Shown here: positions 13,801 to 25,789 of the stretch, one piece after another
Layout of the letters: every line of letters begins with the position of its first letter
Numbering within the stretch: the stretch's first letter is position 1
From: Triops longicaudatus
Lineage: Eukaryota; Arthropoda; Branchiopoda; Notostraca; Triopsidae
DNA length: 64,000 nt
Assembly (NCBI GenBank): GCA_022885665.1
Contig: JAGQDJ010000080.1
Span: 159,722 to 223,721, forward strand
Reading direction: 5' to 3'
Notes under the pieces: model-generated
Told to the model about the DNA's origin: nothing
The model's database searches: none
Seen by the model: the letters and a program-made list of their open reading frames with translations, nothing else
Translations under genes and position numbers: made by a program

Positions 13801-14252
13801 ATACTCCGGTTTGCATAAACTGGCCTGGGCTTTGTCGCTGAGTTGGCTAACTTGGGCCTGTGTCCATGGATATGGAGGTACCCATGTCAATAAATTAATA
13901 ATTGTAAAAGGACACCATTGGTTATTGTTGACATATGATAGGGTTCGTCAATACGTTTCTTTCGTGGAAAGCATTTACCCCTTTAAGTCGTTTGACATAT
14001 TGCACATACCTCATCCATTTAAACTGGATGACATTGTTTTACGCCCGGAGTCGCGTTCCCATGTACTACACAACTATAGACCAAGTAGACCGAATCTAAT
14101 TTATGAGAGTGTTTTACATAATGATTCTTGCATAGGTTTTCAACTACATGGGACACCTCACAATTTCCATGGGTTTCGCATTCATCGCATGTGTTTGCGT
14201 GGAAGCTCCATTCCTTAATTTGGAAAAGTTGCTTCTGAAATCTAGGAGATGA
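10861..14252 (+). CDS. NRF-6-like (nose resistant to fluoxetine) acyltransferase
   Basis: Predicted multi-pass membrane acyltransferase_3 family protein of 695 residues with an N-terminal extracellular NRF domain; in C. elegans members act in lipid/drug uptake. Twelve exons: 10861-11104, 11282-11502, 11577-11788, 11847-11929, 11986-12188, 12301-12461, 12986-13160, 13215-13408, 13488-13626, 13682-13877, 13942-14084, 14136-14252. The start ATG opens a signal peptide (MHRRCVIFLVLMLSTVSTLA). The NRF part has LDASGKMPDG, a Cys-rich LCIPSTC segment and a first membrane segment around LLLILGTVYD. The acyltransferase part has LHGIRFLSMTWVVMGHSW, with the family His, then FFFLSGLLV, CRRTWWTNLLY, ETWYLACDFQ, LPPT, and PLSRLTYCTYLIH near the end. 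AATAAA lies at 14350-14355. The individual substrate is unknown; paralogues are common in arthropods and nematodes. Confidence 0.9.
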
Positions 14253-14349
14253 ATTGCTCGTAATTATATTTTCAGTGTGTTTAATCACAGTCATTCCTCG
14301 GATCAAAAATATCATGCAATTAAAAAGATCATAAAATGAAAAGAGAGAC

Positions 14350-14355
14350 AATAAA
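14350..14355 (+). terminator. AATAAA polyadenylation signal of the NRF-6-like gene
   Basis: AATAAA lies about 100 bases after the stop codon. It is the first such hexamer downstream. Confidence 0.6.
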
Positions 14356-14537
14356 TTTTATAATGAGTTAACTCTTATATACGCCATGCCCCCCCCCCCC
14401 CCCACAAAAAAACAAAACAAAAAAAAAACATGGAACCATTGATTCTAAGGCTACTTATTGAGACTAAAAGGGAACTAAGACACGTTCCGCGTGGTCATTG
14501 TGACTATAGCGGGTGATACACATTTGCAAGTAATAGG

Positions 14538-14757
14538 TGCAGGGGCGTGGCGAGGGGGGTTGGGGGTGCACCTCCCAATATCTGGTCAAAACTAGATTTG
14601 GTAAAGAATTATCATACTCGAGTCTGTAAAATCGTCACTGCAAAATTAACACGAATGGAGTTATCAATTGTATTCACATTATTGCGCTTCTTTTTAAGAG
14701 CAAAAGGACTCAAATGTCGTAACCTTTGCAAATTCCCTTGGGTCAGCTTGTTTTGTT
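14538..14757. repeat. Possible older hAT-like element fragment
   Basis: It begins with CAGGGGCGTGGCGAGG, a hAT-like end, followed by G-runs. No opposite end was seen. The complete MITE at 14766-14933 lies just downstream. A C16 homopolymer precedes it at about 14390. Confidence 0.3.
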
Positions 14758-14765
14758 GCTATTTT

Positions 14766-14933
14766 CAGTGGCGTCGTGCACTTCAAAAATTTTGGGGGGC
14801 CCGATTTTGCATTTCTCTTAATAAAAGAGTTAATGAGTTATAAATGAGTTTTAAATTATACCTTTTTTTTCAGAATGGCAAAAATTTTGGGGGGGCCCGG
14901 GCCCCCCCGGCCCCATATGGCACGACGCCTCTG
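14766..14933. mobile_element. 168-bp hAT-like MITE with 8-bp target-site duplication
   Basis: Terminal inverted repeats CAGTGGCGTCGTGC at the left and, read from the other strand, CAGAGGCGTCGTGC at the right differ at one base. The element is flanked on both sides by the identical octamer GCTATTTT (14758-14765 and 14934-14941). An 8-bp duplication with CAG...CTG ends is typical of hAT transposons. The interior has G-runs and C-runs near the ends and no coding capacity. Confidence 0.88.
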
Positions 14934-14941
14934 GCTATTTT

Positions 14942-15794
14942 TCATACCTTTTCTAATAAACTCGCGTTGCATTTCGCCAGCGATGTCCTTAGTAAATTTT
15001 ATTCATGGTCGTAAAAAAACTCATTCCTGCTTGACATCATATTGCACTTTTAATACATAAAAGCTTCTGCAGTCCGGTTTTGTACATTTCCATTTCTATG
15101 CCCCGGCAAAACTGCGTAAATTACATAACATAAAGTAAGCGTGATCTTTCTTTGGGTAATGCAGTTGAGTTGTACTCAGATTGCATAAAAATGACTCTGA
15201 TAACAAATCTTTGGATGATACACTACAAGAAAAAGTTTGAGAAGTACTAATCTATTTCCGTTATTTGCATTACAATTATTTTTATGTCAAGCTCCTTGCT
15301 TTGGAAGAGAAAATGAATCGAATTATATTTCTGTCTTCGTTTTTAGCACGGAAGGTTTCTCTCTGCCTTATGCTTACCCTCCCTCCCATGCATGTTAAAA
15401 TTGTGCGCGCTAATGGTACACTAAATACTGCTGTACGGCCGTCATTAATTTCTAGGCTAATAAAGCTATTTTCTTTTTTTCTCTGTCGTTTATGGTAGAA
15501 CTGCATTCCTTCCTATAGTTGTTTGAACATATTTGAGATGTTTATACACTGTTTCAGAGCAAAGGATTTTCACTTAATTTTCATACTAATTTATCTTGAA
15601 AAAACTTAAAGGAAAACAGTGTCTAGACCTTTGAACACTACAGGTTACTTAATTGTTTGTTTGGCAGTCGCCAAGGCGGTCACCCCTCCAACCTGCGTTG
15701 AAGAAATGTCCAAGAGCCCTACTGATAGCGGAATCTCAAGTGCCTGACCGTTTACATGCTAATAAAGCAAAGTAACCTTCGCGGCCCGTAAAAG
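14942..15794. other. Gene-free spacer before the NRF-6 pseudogene
   Basis: No exon or named element is recognised. A weak match to the NRF domain Cys-rich exon may exist near 15665-15715, but it is too poor to call. Confidence 0.5.
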
Positions 15795-17300
15795 TGAAGT
15801 TGCACCAAAAGTGGTGACTAAATCGGACAGTTTCGAACAGTCTTGTGAGCGTTGGTGCATTCTTCTTCCTTAGCGGTTTGCTCGTGACTTGTAATACCCT
15901 GAAGCAATTGGAAAAGACCCAGAAGTTCAACTTACTGTCTTTTCATGTGCAACTTTTCAAACGTAAACATGTAAAACGTGAATCTTTTCACCTAAAACAC
16001 GAAAAAATGTTTGAGCAATTAAGCTGTTCCGTAGTTTGACGCCGGCTTATGCAGTGATACTGGACTTTGTTTCAACCATAGACATTCACCTGAGCAGCGG
16101 CCCTATATGGAATACAATATGTTCCAATCGCAAGAATGCAGAAAGACGTGGTGGAGCAATTTGTTATTTATAAGTAATTTCGTCGGACCAGGCTACTCAG
16201 CGGCTTTTGTAAGAATTACACTGGCAGTTTTACTAATTTTTTCATTCCTTATTTTTTTAATTCAAATTTTAGTATATGGGAGAGACCTGGTATTTAACTT
16301 GCGACTTCCAACATATTTTGATCTCAACACTGCTCATTTACCCAATATGACTTCGTCCCAAGCAAGGTTTAATAGTTTTAAGTTCTGTAATCAGTTAGTC
16401 AGCTATCGCTTGTATGGTGTAAACTGCTGTGGAGCGTCTTCCTCCGGCAATATTTACAACAAGGTGAGACTGTTTCGTTTGATTTTCAACGGATTTTAAG
16501 CATTATTTTATCTCCGAATAAATGGTGATTATCGGAGAGATTCTGGAGGATTTTCTTCGTTACAAAATTGATTACTACATTAAAGTTTGGCCACGCCTTG
16601 CTCCGTACGGAGTTGGCATAGTAACCGGATGGGCCACACATACCTACAGAAATACCAAGTTTGAAATGAAGCCGTTAGTGGGTGATGCCATGCATGTTAA
16701 AAGCACTCAAATCAATTCCGATCTAGTTGACAGTATTTTTTGGATGGTTTACGAGTCTTTTTAACACCGCGACAATACTTTATGGTATGTACAGTTGCGC
16801 TGATCCACAGGAAGAGTCACTGTTTAGTCAGAGTACTTCTGTAACCTATTCGGGTTGCATAAACTGGATTGGGCCATGGCGCTTTCTTGGCTTACTTGGG
16901 CGTGCATAAACGGCTACGGAGGTGCGTACCCCTGTAATTAACAGCAAATTAATGTTATACAACTGTTTCTTTAGGTTTTATCCACACATTGCCTTCCTTG
17001 AGGGGTTTTTGCCCCTAAGCCGTTTGACAGATTGCACGTACCTAATCCACCTTAATTGGATAATTTTCTTTTATGCGAGGAGTCGCACGCCCATGTACTA
17101 CACCACTATTGACCGAGTAGTCCATAAGTTTTTTATAAATCACATTTTTTCCCTTGTTAATGAAGTGATCTGTTTGACTTCTACTTTCGTTACAGTTCTT
17201 TAACTACACGGGACACTTTACCATTTCACTGTTCCTAGCCTTCGTTGTTAGCGTATGTGTTGAGGCTCCGTTCTTGAGCCCGCAGAACTTGCTTTTTTTA
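15795..17300 (+). pseudogene. Broken second copy of the NRF-6-like acyltransferase
   Basis: Exon-by-exon remnants follow the same order as exons 6-12 of the intact gene at 10861-14252: about 15795-15960, 16035-16208, 16273-16464, 16521-16671, 16722-16920, 16975-17128, 17196-17300. Shared words include FFFLSGLL, CRKTWWSNLL, GETWYLTCDFQ, RYKIDYY, PLSRLT, ARSRTPMYYTTID and VCVEAPFL. Disabling changes: TGA at 15815-15817 inside the first remnant; a one-base loss near 16118; TGA at 16348-16350 where the intact gene has a Trp codon, then further stops; one-base shifts near 16855 and near 17010. No equivalents of exons 1-5 (signal peptide and NRF domain) are recognisable. It is read as a 5'-truncated or decayed tandem duplicate. 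Confidence 0.88.
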
Positions 17301-18462
17301 TTCTTTGAACGCACGTTCAAAGAATATTGGCTTGTTTGTCTAAATACGGAAATCTATTATTCTTGCCCACTAATTGTACTTCGAAAGTCTAGTGCATAGT
17401 AATTAATATGACACGAACAACTAGTACTTTTTACAATTATGATACCAAAGTAAAGGAAAAAATCTCATACGGGATTTTTCTTTGCGTAAGTGTTAATCGT
17501 GTAAAACTCTAAATTTTTCAAGCTAGGAACCCACAGTAATTAAAAGAGACGTACTCAGGACTTTGGTTGGGGGGAGGGATGGGGGTGTTCGTTGTCGTTT
17601 TCTGGGCACTTGAGGATTCTCCTGTCATTCGTTTACTTTCAACTTCATTTCACTTTCATTTATTTTACTTTTTTTATTTATCCTTTTGCTCGGACACTTA
17701 AGGTTTCTTCTGTCTTCCCCGTCTTCCACTTAACGAAGAAATCAGATCTGAACAATTCAAGGAGAGTGAAAGTCAATGCAGATCGAACTCAAAACTAACC
17801 TTTAAAATTAAAAATCAATTAGTATCATACTTTTTATGGATTTAGTACAATAATATAAAAATCTCAACACATTCCACATAAGGGTGAGTTGTCCTTGGCA
17901 AATTGAAAACCATTATCTTGGAAGTTTGATCGCGTGGTAAGCAGTTTCAGCGGAAAGGCGCATTCCAGCGTTCTTCCGTATTACCCAGAGGTATATAGAA
18001 AGAGCACTTACGTTCCTTATGGAACTTTTATGTTCATTTTTAAAACCCTCAGGCTAGTCCCAAGAGACGAAAGGGTGGTCGAAAACAGCTTGATCGAGGC
18101 CTTTGTCCATGAAACCATACTAGGTTGTTCATGCCCATCTGAAGCGGTTTTGAGCTCATTTTCACAGCCAATCAGAGCACAAGTTCCACGAGCACGGTCC
18201 TGAGTAAGACTTCCGGGATCCCTGACTAATGATTTGATATCAAATTATAAAGGAATAATTATCAATCATATGTCGAACTACTGCACAACATTGGTGTCTC
18301 CAAGTTAGAGAACCTTTATTCTGGAATATTAGCATAAACTTTTCACAGATGTTCACGCGGACCAATGGTATCATACCCCCACATAATATACGACTTTTTC
18401 TTCAAAGAGACAGCTAAGGAAAAAATACAATAAATTACCTGGCATAATAATGTAAATTTTAT
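17301..18462. other. Spacer between NRF-6 pseudogene and P5B ATPase 3' end
   Basis: No coding exon. It contains a near-perfect 11-bp hairpin at 17301-17324 (TTCTTTGAACG and its complement, 2-base loop). Nothing else is recognised. Confidence 0.5.
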
Positions 18463-21400
18463 TCATTTTCTGCGACTAGTCTGTGACCTGTAAAGCCGCG
18501 GATGATAAGGCCAATAGCTAGAATCTGAGGGAAGGGATTTATAAATGGCAGGACTGAGAATGACCTCATTCATAAAGGGCGGCGGTTTGACTTTCATGCT
18601 CTCTACCACGAGTTGATACTTGGCGACTTGTGACGCTTCTTCGAAGCCCAGTAAATTGCGCAATTTTCTCAGCAAAATCGACGCGCCGTTCGACGGAGAC
18701 GTAGGCCTGGCCGACACTCGCATATCACGACTAACGCAAGGTACGGGTGAAAGAAGCGCCTCGTTGTTGCGTAAATGTTCTTGCAAATGACGCATAACCG
18801 GGGGCGGGCATTTGGTTTGTTTCGCGCTCGAGATGACATTAGGCGATCGAAAGTGTCCTTCAGACTTATGGGTCGCTGCCCAATCCCGGTTTTTAATGGA
18901 TGGTCTGAAATAATGGAGCAAATTCTTGGCTGCTTGACGCAAAATTCCCTGCGCAAAAAACCGTTCAATGGCCAAGCTGACCATGCCACAGACAAAGGCT
19001 AAAGTAAGCAAGGCAAAGCGGAGTTCAAAATTGGGAGGCACTTCGAACCCCAACCATGCCACCAACACGGCATGGGGGAAAATCATCAAATAAGCCGACA
19101 AAACCACCAGTGCTGCCCAAATGAGCACAAAGGCAGCATTAGTGTACCATCTTTGTCGGAAAGGTGGTCCTTTGGAGAACGTAATAGCCAACGTGAGGTA
19201 CTGAAACACCGACACGGACCATACGGCGTAATTTACCAACGCGGCGGAATGCACCGATTCGCTTGGATTGAGGTCGCCGGTGGTGACGGACGAATTAGAG
19301 GGCCAGAGCCAGGATTGATCCTGAGCGAACGAATAGGCCAAATACTGGCCACAGATGACGGAAATCATCTGCAGCGTGACAGAAATTACCGCATCCACCA
19401 AAAGCAACGATTGCAAACACGGTGCACGCGCCAAGGTCCCTTCGTAAGCGCGAGTACGAACAAAGGCAAAGACGATAAAGGTGACAATGACTAAATCAAT
19501 GTACAAAAATTGCCAGTCGGACAGATTCGTCTCCAGTTCATAGAGCATCATCACGGTCGTAAACTGAGTCAAACTGTACGCGGTCATGAATTTAAAGAGA
19601 CCTAAAGAGGATGCCAAAGCCGCTCGCCCTTCACGCAGCAAACGAACCACGGAATCTAATCGCCGACTGCGGACAGTGAACGAAGTGATCTGCACGTCCA
19701 AGTTAGCTATTGTCATACCGACGTGGGCAGCTTTCAAGGCTCGCATATCGCTATTGGCATTGCCACACATACCAACCACGTAGCCTAAACAAACAAAAGA
19801 CTAGACTTAAACAAATTCAATCTTCTACCCTCCAAAATAGTACACGAGACAGAGAAACTGACAACAAACACATTAGTAAATAAACATAACATAAAATAAA
19901 TAAAATCCGCTAGAAAATTACCCAAGTTTTGCAGTTCGCCCACTAATTCCTTTTTCTGCTGCGGCCTCATGCGGGCGAAAATCAACCCACGCATGGCAAC
20001 TTGGAGCAAAATTTGACGGAAATGTCTTTGGAGAATATGCCATGTGCTACCTGTCACCAAAAGGTATGGCTGCACTTTCGACGTAGCAGAGGGTTGGTTA
20101 GAGGACGCAAAAATATCGCCGGACGATTCATCAAGAGAAATTGGGCGTGTCTCGCTGCGTACAGATATTTCGTCTGTTCGAGTGTCCATGTTCTTAAAAT
20201 ATAAACAAGGCTGCCCATCGGGAGGAGCTTCGGCTTCAACTAGAGTCAAAGGCTGCCCACGTTTGATAATTCCGCATTGTTTAGCGACGTGCAAGGCGGT
20301 CCACATGTCGTCACCTATAATCAAACCCAGCAGTATAGAGAGTTTGTTAGAAATATAACTCACGCTTCGTTGACAATCGCAAAAAAATTAACAATAGTAT
20401 ATACGAACAAGAAATAGAAATACTCTTAGCGTTTCCACCCTCTACATGGACAACATTGTCACAAATAAAAATGAACATAAAAATCTACAACAAGAAATAA
20501 AAAATCAACGAAAATATATTTTAAGACAATTCTAGTATTAGTTATTCATGGTATTTACGAATTATTATTCACCTGTTGCAAGGACTACACGGACTTGGGC
20601 TGCTTTCAAAGTTTGCATTACCGGCAGTGCCGACTTCTTGATCCTATTCTTCAATATGAGCAAACCCAAAGGTTGGAGACCCTTGCTTTCCCAAACGTTA
20701 CGCCCGCAGGAGGCATATTTGTCCACCTGGCTCGACGTGATCTCAATAGTAGTCCCCGCGAGTAGTAGCACACGATATCCCATCCGTGCGTAATGCTCCG
20801 CCTCTTCTTGCCACACCTTGGCTGATTCAGCTTCACTAAACTTGGTGACGGGTAGCACAGTTTCGCAAGATCCTTTGCAAAAGAACTTCAGCTTCAAGGT
20901 CGCATTCGTTTGAACAGATTCACTTCCCTACGCATCAACTTTACAATTTAGATTTTTATTACAAGCTTATCGAACTAAATACTTGGCTGAAAACTAATAC
21001 TCCAGTTCTTTGCAACGCAGCAGAAAAAGGGTACCGGCGAACGACTCGATGATAGGTATCCGCAGGACTGGAGGTAGGGCAGACCGATATCTGACCACTA
21101 TTCCGGAAATGCGTCATCTTCCAGCCTGTTGCCTCGAAAACCAGCATATCCAGCGGATCTCCGGACACTTTTCCACCCGGGAGTACCATCAAATCATTGC
21201 ACGTAGCCATACCCAAAAGTAATTCGGTGTGTTGTCGCCAGTCCGTGGAAAAGTTATCCGTTTCCATGTATGCAGCTGTGTAAAAATCCAACTCCGTCTC
21301 TGTCAGTGTTCCCGTCTTCCCAAGTAAATAAGTAAACAATATAGTTATTACATAAATGGACAAACTAAATTTAACTATGAAAATCAAGGTCAAGGTAAAT

Positions 21401-23470
21401 AAAATTGAGAATTATATTACCCACGGCACACAGATTGGGAACCACAAATAAACTAAAGAAAAATAGGACTAAATTCGACGAAGACTAATAATGGCCCACC
21501 TTGTCGAATACGACGCAATCCACCGCTCCCGCCAGATTAATCGCTTGTGGATCCGAACAGGTAATACCATATTTCTTTAAGCGCTTAACTGCATGAAAAA
21601 CGCCCAAAGAAATGACAGCTGGCAAAGCAGGCGGTACACAGATCGTCACCAGATCCAACGCTTTCAAAGCCAACGATCCTAAACCTTCTCCTTCTAGCGC
21701 CTGAAATTCCAGCCGTTAAAAAGTAATGCGTCACTTCTTTTTGAGATTTCATGAAGCTTCGTACACATACATGCTTAATAATCGTGTAAACAATGGCCAA
21801 GAACGACATAAATGCCAGCAGCCACACGACAATCATGGCATCTTTGTCCAAATAAGACTTGACAGGCTTGGGAAAGAGCACTGCCGCCGCAACTCGGCCT
21901 TCCAATGTCATGTATCCGGTACGTAAAACGATTGCTACGGTCTAGATGGAAATTCAAAAGCAGTTTTTTTTTTTTTAATTTGGTCGCTTTCCCTTTTATA
22001 AATCAATATTCAATATTACTCTATCTTGGACCTTGGTGACAATGGATCCTCCTAGCAAAACATTCGAAGCGTGTTCTTTAGCATCAAAGAGCACATCGCA
22101 CCGGTTCGGCAATGCCATCTTGTAAACGGACACGGGATTTTCGCAACCTAACAACGTAAACAAATAATGAATTTGAAAAATAATAAAACCGTAGAAAATA
22201 GTTGTACTACCAGCCATAAGTTGTTCTTGTACAACGCACGAACCGTTTAAGATCGCAAAGTCGCACGGCACGTGTCCTTCTTTTACAAAAACTATATCGC
22301 CCGGTACGAGATACTTTGAGCTAATGTCCTTCTCGACTCCACTGGACGTACGCATACCGACTACTGATTCCGTTTCCCATTTCTTCTTGAACTGTTTACG
22401 ATTCTACAGATAAATACACTATTTAATACTTTTTGTATTAATGGCAAGCGAAATTTCGCTTACTGCTCGAGTTTGCCACGCTGACGCCAGCATATTGAAC
22501 GCAGTCATCACAAATACAATTACACTGTAGTAAACGTAACCTTCGACCGTCCAAAGTACCAGCGCAAAGAGCTGAAACCAGGCAAAAGGTTCAAGTAATT
22601 CGGACAGGAATTGTTGGCCAAAACTTGGCAACTCCACTTGAATTATATTGTCGCCGTACAACTGCTGCCTAAACGTAAAGCAGTAAATGACGGGAGTAGT
22701 TATAAAAAAAAAAGATAATTTTTGAGGTTACGCACCGAAACTTGCGCTCTTCCGATGTTAGTATTTTCTGCTGGTGCAAAAACGCACAGTAGGCGCCCTC
22801 TTCCAAACCCTTCAGTTTCTGGAACGAATGTGAAGTCGTAATCCACACATAGCGGGCGCCATTACACGAAAAGATGCACCATTCCCGATTTTCGCCTGAA
22901 TAAAATCGTTGCACGTCCGCAATAAAGTATTCCGTATGATTTTGCCGAAAACGTTGCTATGGGAGAGAATCAACTGATTTACGGCGTACATGGAGACTTT
23001 TGAATATCTACGTACAGAAAGTAAAATCTTAGTAGCCACGTCGGGTGTACAAGGTGAATGAGTAAGACGCAGATACAGTATTGGGTTCCAATAAAAAAAC
23101 AAGCGAGCAGTTCCCAGTGTGACAATGGTAAAAATCCAAGCTAAAATATGCCTTACGAGGTCACTCCTGTAACCGTGTAGTTCCTAGAAAGTTGAATATG
23201 ATGAAATAGTCGTGTCAAGCTTCATTTTGTCCATAATTACCATCTGATCCTCTTCACCAACGTTGACGTAATCCATGCCTGGTTTGAGCTCGCCTTCATC
23301 AGTATCCAAGAGGATTTCTACAGGAATTTTTTTTTCTTTTATGTTTTGAAATACTACACAAACACCGTTGATCATAAATTAAACTCACCATAATTGGTTG
23401 ATAAGCTGTGTCGTGCAAGCCAACGCCTTAAGGGCGCCGTAAGACAAAGGAAAACGCGTTTCAAGCACAT
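18463..23470 (-). CDS. P5B-type transport ATPase, ATP13A-like, with altered catalytic motifs
   Basis: Family role: endolysosomal cation/polyamine transport ATPases. The model has 13 exons and 1282 residues: 23470-23389, 23317-23241, 23183-23016, 22956-22736, 22668-22464, 22403-22211, 22147-22020, 21941-21771, 21700-21500, 21315-20983, 20927-20573, 20314-19922, 19784-18463. Seen: ELHGYRSD, P5-type LVPGDIVFV, CVPPALPAV in M4, the phosphorylation site DKTGTLTE (split by the intron 21499-21316), GDPLDMLVFEATGW, RRYPFSAALQR, ARMRPQQK, then AYSLTQF, NLSDWQFLYIDL and further membrane segments and a hydrophilic tail. Odd: the actuator TGES is AGCE (22214-22140), KGAPE is KGSCE, TGDN is TGDD, and GDGAND is GNANSD (19764-19747). 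These changes suggest a weak or non-cycling ATPase, although the reading frame is open throughout. It lies 346 bp downstream of the PGAP2-like gene on the same strand. Confidence 0.88.
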
Positions 23471-23816
23471 TATTATTTTTTTTTTAAAAAAAAGAAGTAC
23501 CAAAGGCAAATACTGAAGTTTAAAAAGATCTAACCGTCTTCGCACGTGTCCACTCAGCTATGTATTTGACAACTTCACTGAGTTTTGCCTTTTTTTTCCT
23601 TTTCGACTCCTTGCGCAACGCTTTTCTACCTTCTATCCTGTACAAGCTAGTGTGCGTTGTCACTGATACTACGTTCTGTTCTAGTTTACTTTGTTTGCTC
23701 TTTCTTCTTGTATGTGTGCTTGCAGCTGCGCTATTATGTGAACTATCGTGTTCGTACTGCTTTGGGGTTATGTGCTTGTAAACGTATTTATAGCAAAAAG
23801 TAGAGTTGTATGAAGA

Positions 23817-24833
23817 TCAACAATGGAAAACCACGCCTTGTTTTCCAATACATAGTCTATGTTCTCCCAAATCCCAGTAGGCCGTCATATGGAACGCCAT
23901 GTTGCTCAGTACTACTACGTACTCGGACAACGCAAACCAAGTGTACACTAAATAAAGTTTTCCAATTACAGAAATTTGGTTTTAAGAATTTTAGTTTGGT
24001 GGGCCATACTTCCGGGTTCACAAAAACTGTTATGTCGCGAGAAGGTGTACATGGCGCACGCAATAGCAAAAATATTTAAGAGAAAACATCTCTTTTTCCA
24101 CAGCAGTGACAGTTCGTCGACTGAGGTCATGGTAACGTTCCTTGCTCTTGCGACAAGGATGATGACTAGGAGCATATGCAGCTCGGAGAACACGATGAAC
24201 GCAATAAATGAATACTTATGCCCTTCTATAACAAAGGCAATAAATACATTTAGAAATAAACAGTAATTTAAAATCAGAGGGAACATAAAAGTGCAAGGAA
24301 TATGTCTAATGCAGAGACGCACTTTACCGTAGTTTTCTGAAGAAGATATAAAGCTCAGTGCGCAAAGGGCCAGGTTTTCGATCGTGTAGAACAACCATGC
24401 GATAGAAGCCCACCGTTGGACGCGTCGACTGAGTACTTTTCGCCAATACTGTCGATACAGGCTACCGACAGCCATGCGAGGTACGATGTGTAATGCAATG
24501 CCAATCTTCCAGATGGTTTGTTGAGGTTCATAACTACCAATAGCAGCAGAGATGGATGGTAAGTAGTTGGGCACCTTGAAGGAGGACAAGTATAATCAGT
24601 CCGTTTCAGTTTTTGATTCATAGAAAGGGCTTGTTATCTAATAAGCTTACTCGACAATGAGTGGCAGTGGAACGCTCGAAATCGTAGACCAATGACCAGA
24701 TAACGCAGATGAGAAAACTTGATAATGGCAGAATAACTGTGACAACAGCAACTTTTGGGAACGGCAGCATAAAAAGCTGTCTTTCGGCAGTAACCCCATT
24801 ATTACTCGACAGTCCCTTGTATAGAGGCAACAT
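23817..24833 (-). CDS. PGAP2-like (post-GPI attachment to proteins 2) membrane protein
   Basis: Golgi/ER membrane protein of the Frag1/PGAP2 family, which acts in lipid remodelling of GPI anchors. Four exons (24833-24651, 24574-24328, 24225-24010, 23947-23817), 258 residues, close to the family's usual length. Recognised words: LPLSSFLICVIWSL, ATHCR joined across the first intron to VPNYLPSISAAIGS, a C-terminal FSRHNSFCEPG joined across the last intron to MYTWFALSEYVVVLSNMAF, then HMTAYWDLG. These match PGAP2 (for example RHN.YCE.G and MAFH.TA.WD). Several hydrophobic segments fit a multi-pass protein. The ATG at 24833 is the first in frame before the conserved block. Confidence 0.9.
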
Positions 24834-25789
24834 TTTTCAAAGAAAGCTGTGTACTAAGGGGATAAATTTATTATGCTTGTTGTGTTTATCGTTTCATAAC
24901 AACCGGTCTCGTTCCTACAGCCTGACTAACCGCCACTCTATTCCTCTAGCCAGCAAAGCGGCAGATAGTGGCAACGCTTTCAAGACTGTCACAGGGGGCA
25001 TTGCTGGTTTCTTCAATCACTTCGGAATTTACAGTAAGCCCCTTATACGTGGTCTTGTTTTACGCGAATTTACTTTGAAGCGGTTGGAGAATTGGCGAAG
25101 ATTAGCTTTAAATTACCCCAAACATGACGTTACAAAAACTCTGACTTCGATTCAACATTAAGACAAATAGCCTATTTCGTGTTTGAAAAGCGAAATTGGG
25201 TTGCATTACAGCGTATTAGCTGAAGTAGAAGAACGATGAAGCAGTCATGTCGAATAGGCAATTTTTAATTTCCGAGTTTGCATTATTTTTTAAACGCTTA
25301 AATGAATGAAAGCAGGTTAAAATTACATGGAAATTGTCTTAGGTAACCTTTCGCATACAAGTCAAAATTAGATTTTTTGCTGTGTTTTGTAGCCAAGTAA
25401 TGGGGACGGACTGGCTTTGCCAGCGGCCAATGTGGACATTTTCGAGACCGGCACCACTAAATCTTTTAAATGTTGTTATTATGTTTTATTATTATTATGA
25501 ACTAGAATTATTTTTCTGAAAATTCAAGAAAGTCGTATGGAACAGTTTCGAAGTAAATGTGCTGTAAATTTAGTTAGTTAGTCGGGTTTCGAGACGAACT
25601 GTGTTGCTATAGCGACAAGCTACCTGTACTTTAAAGTTTTCGGGTATATTGTCAGTAATTTTAAGTAATATTTCCTAAAAGATTCGGAAATATTAATAGT
25701 ACCAATTCGGAATTTTTCTGGTTTTACTCGTAGCATAAACTAAACTATCATCTCAATGTATATCCACTAATTGCAGGTACAGAGCTGCA
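24834..25789. other. Gene-free spacer upstream of PGAP2-like gene
   Basis: Probable promoter and 5' UTR side of the minus-strand PGAP2-like gene. No exon or repeat is recognised. Confidence 0.5.

Noticed and set aside
14389..14404. C16 and other homopolymers (619-640, 44222-44237, 57400-57412) as regulatory tracts
   Set aside because: Simple sequence next to transposon remnants and low-complexity DNA; no positional relation to promoters.
19072..19494. A 140-residue plus-strand open frame inside the P5B ATPase
   Set aside because: It is antisense to the long last exon, which has clear ATPase homology; it has no recognisable domain.
22957..22982. A 26-nt intron near the ATPase N-terminus
   Set aside because: It would restore the frame, but a GTACGT donor 39 bases upstream gives a 60-nt intron (23015-22957) of ordinary size with the same acceptor and matching phase.
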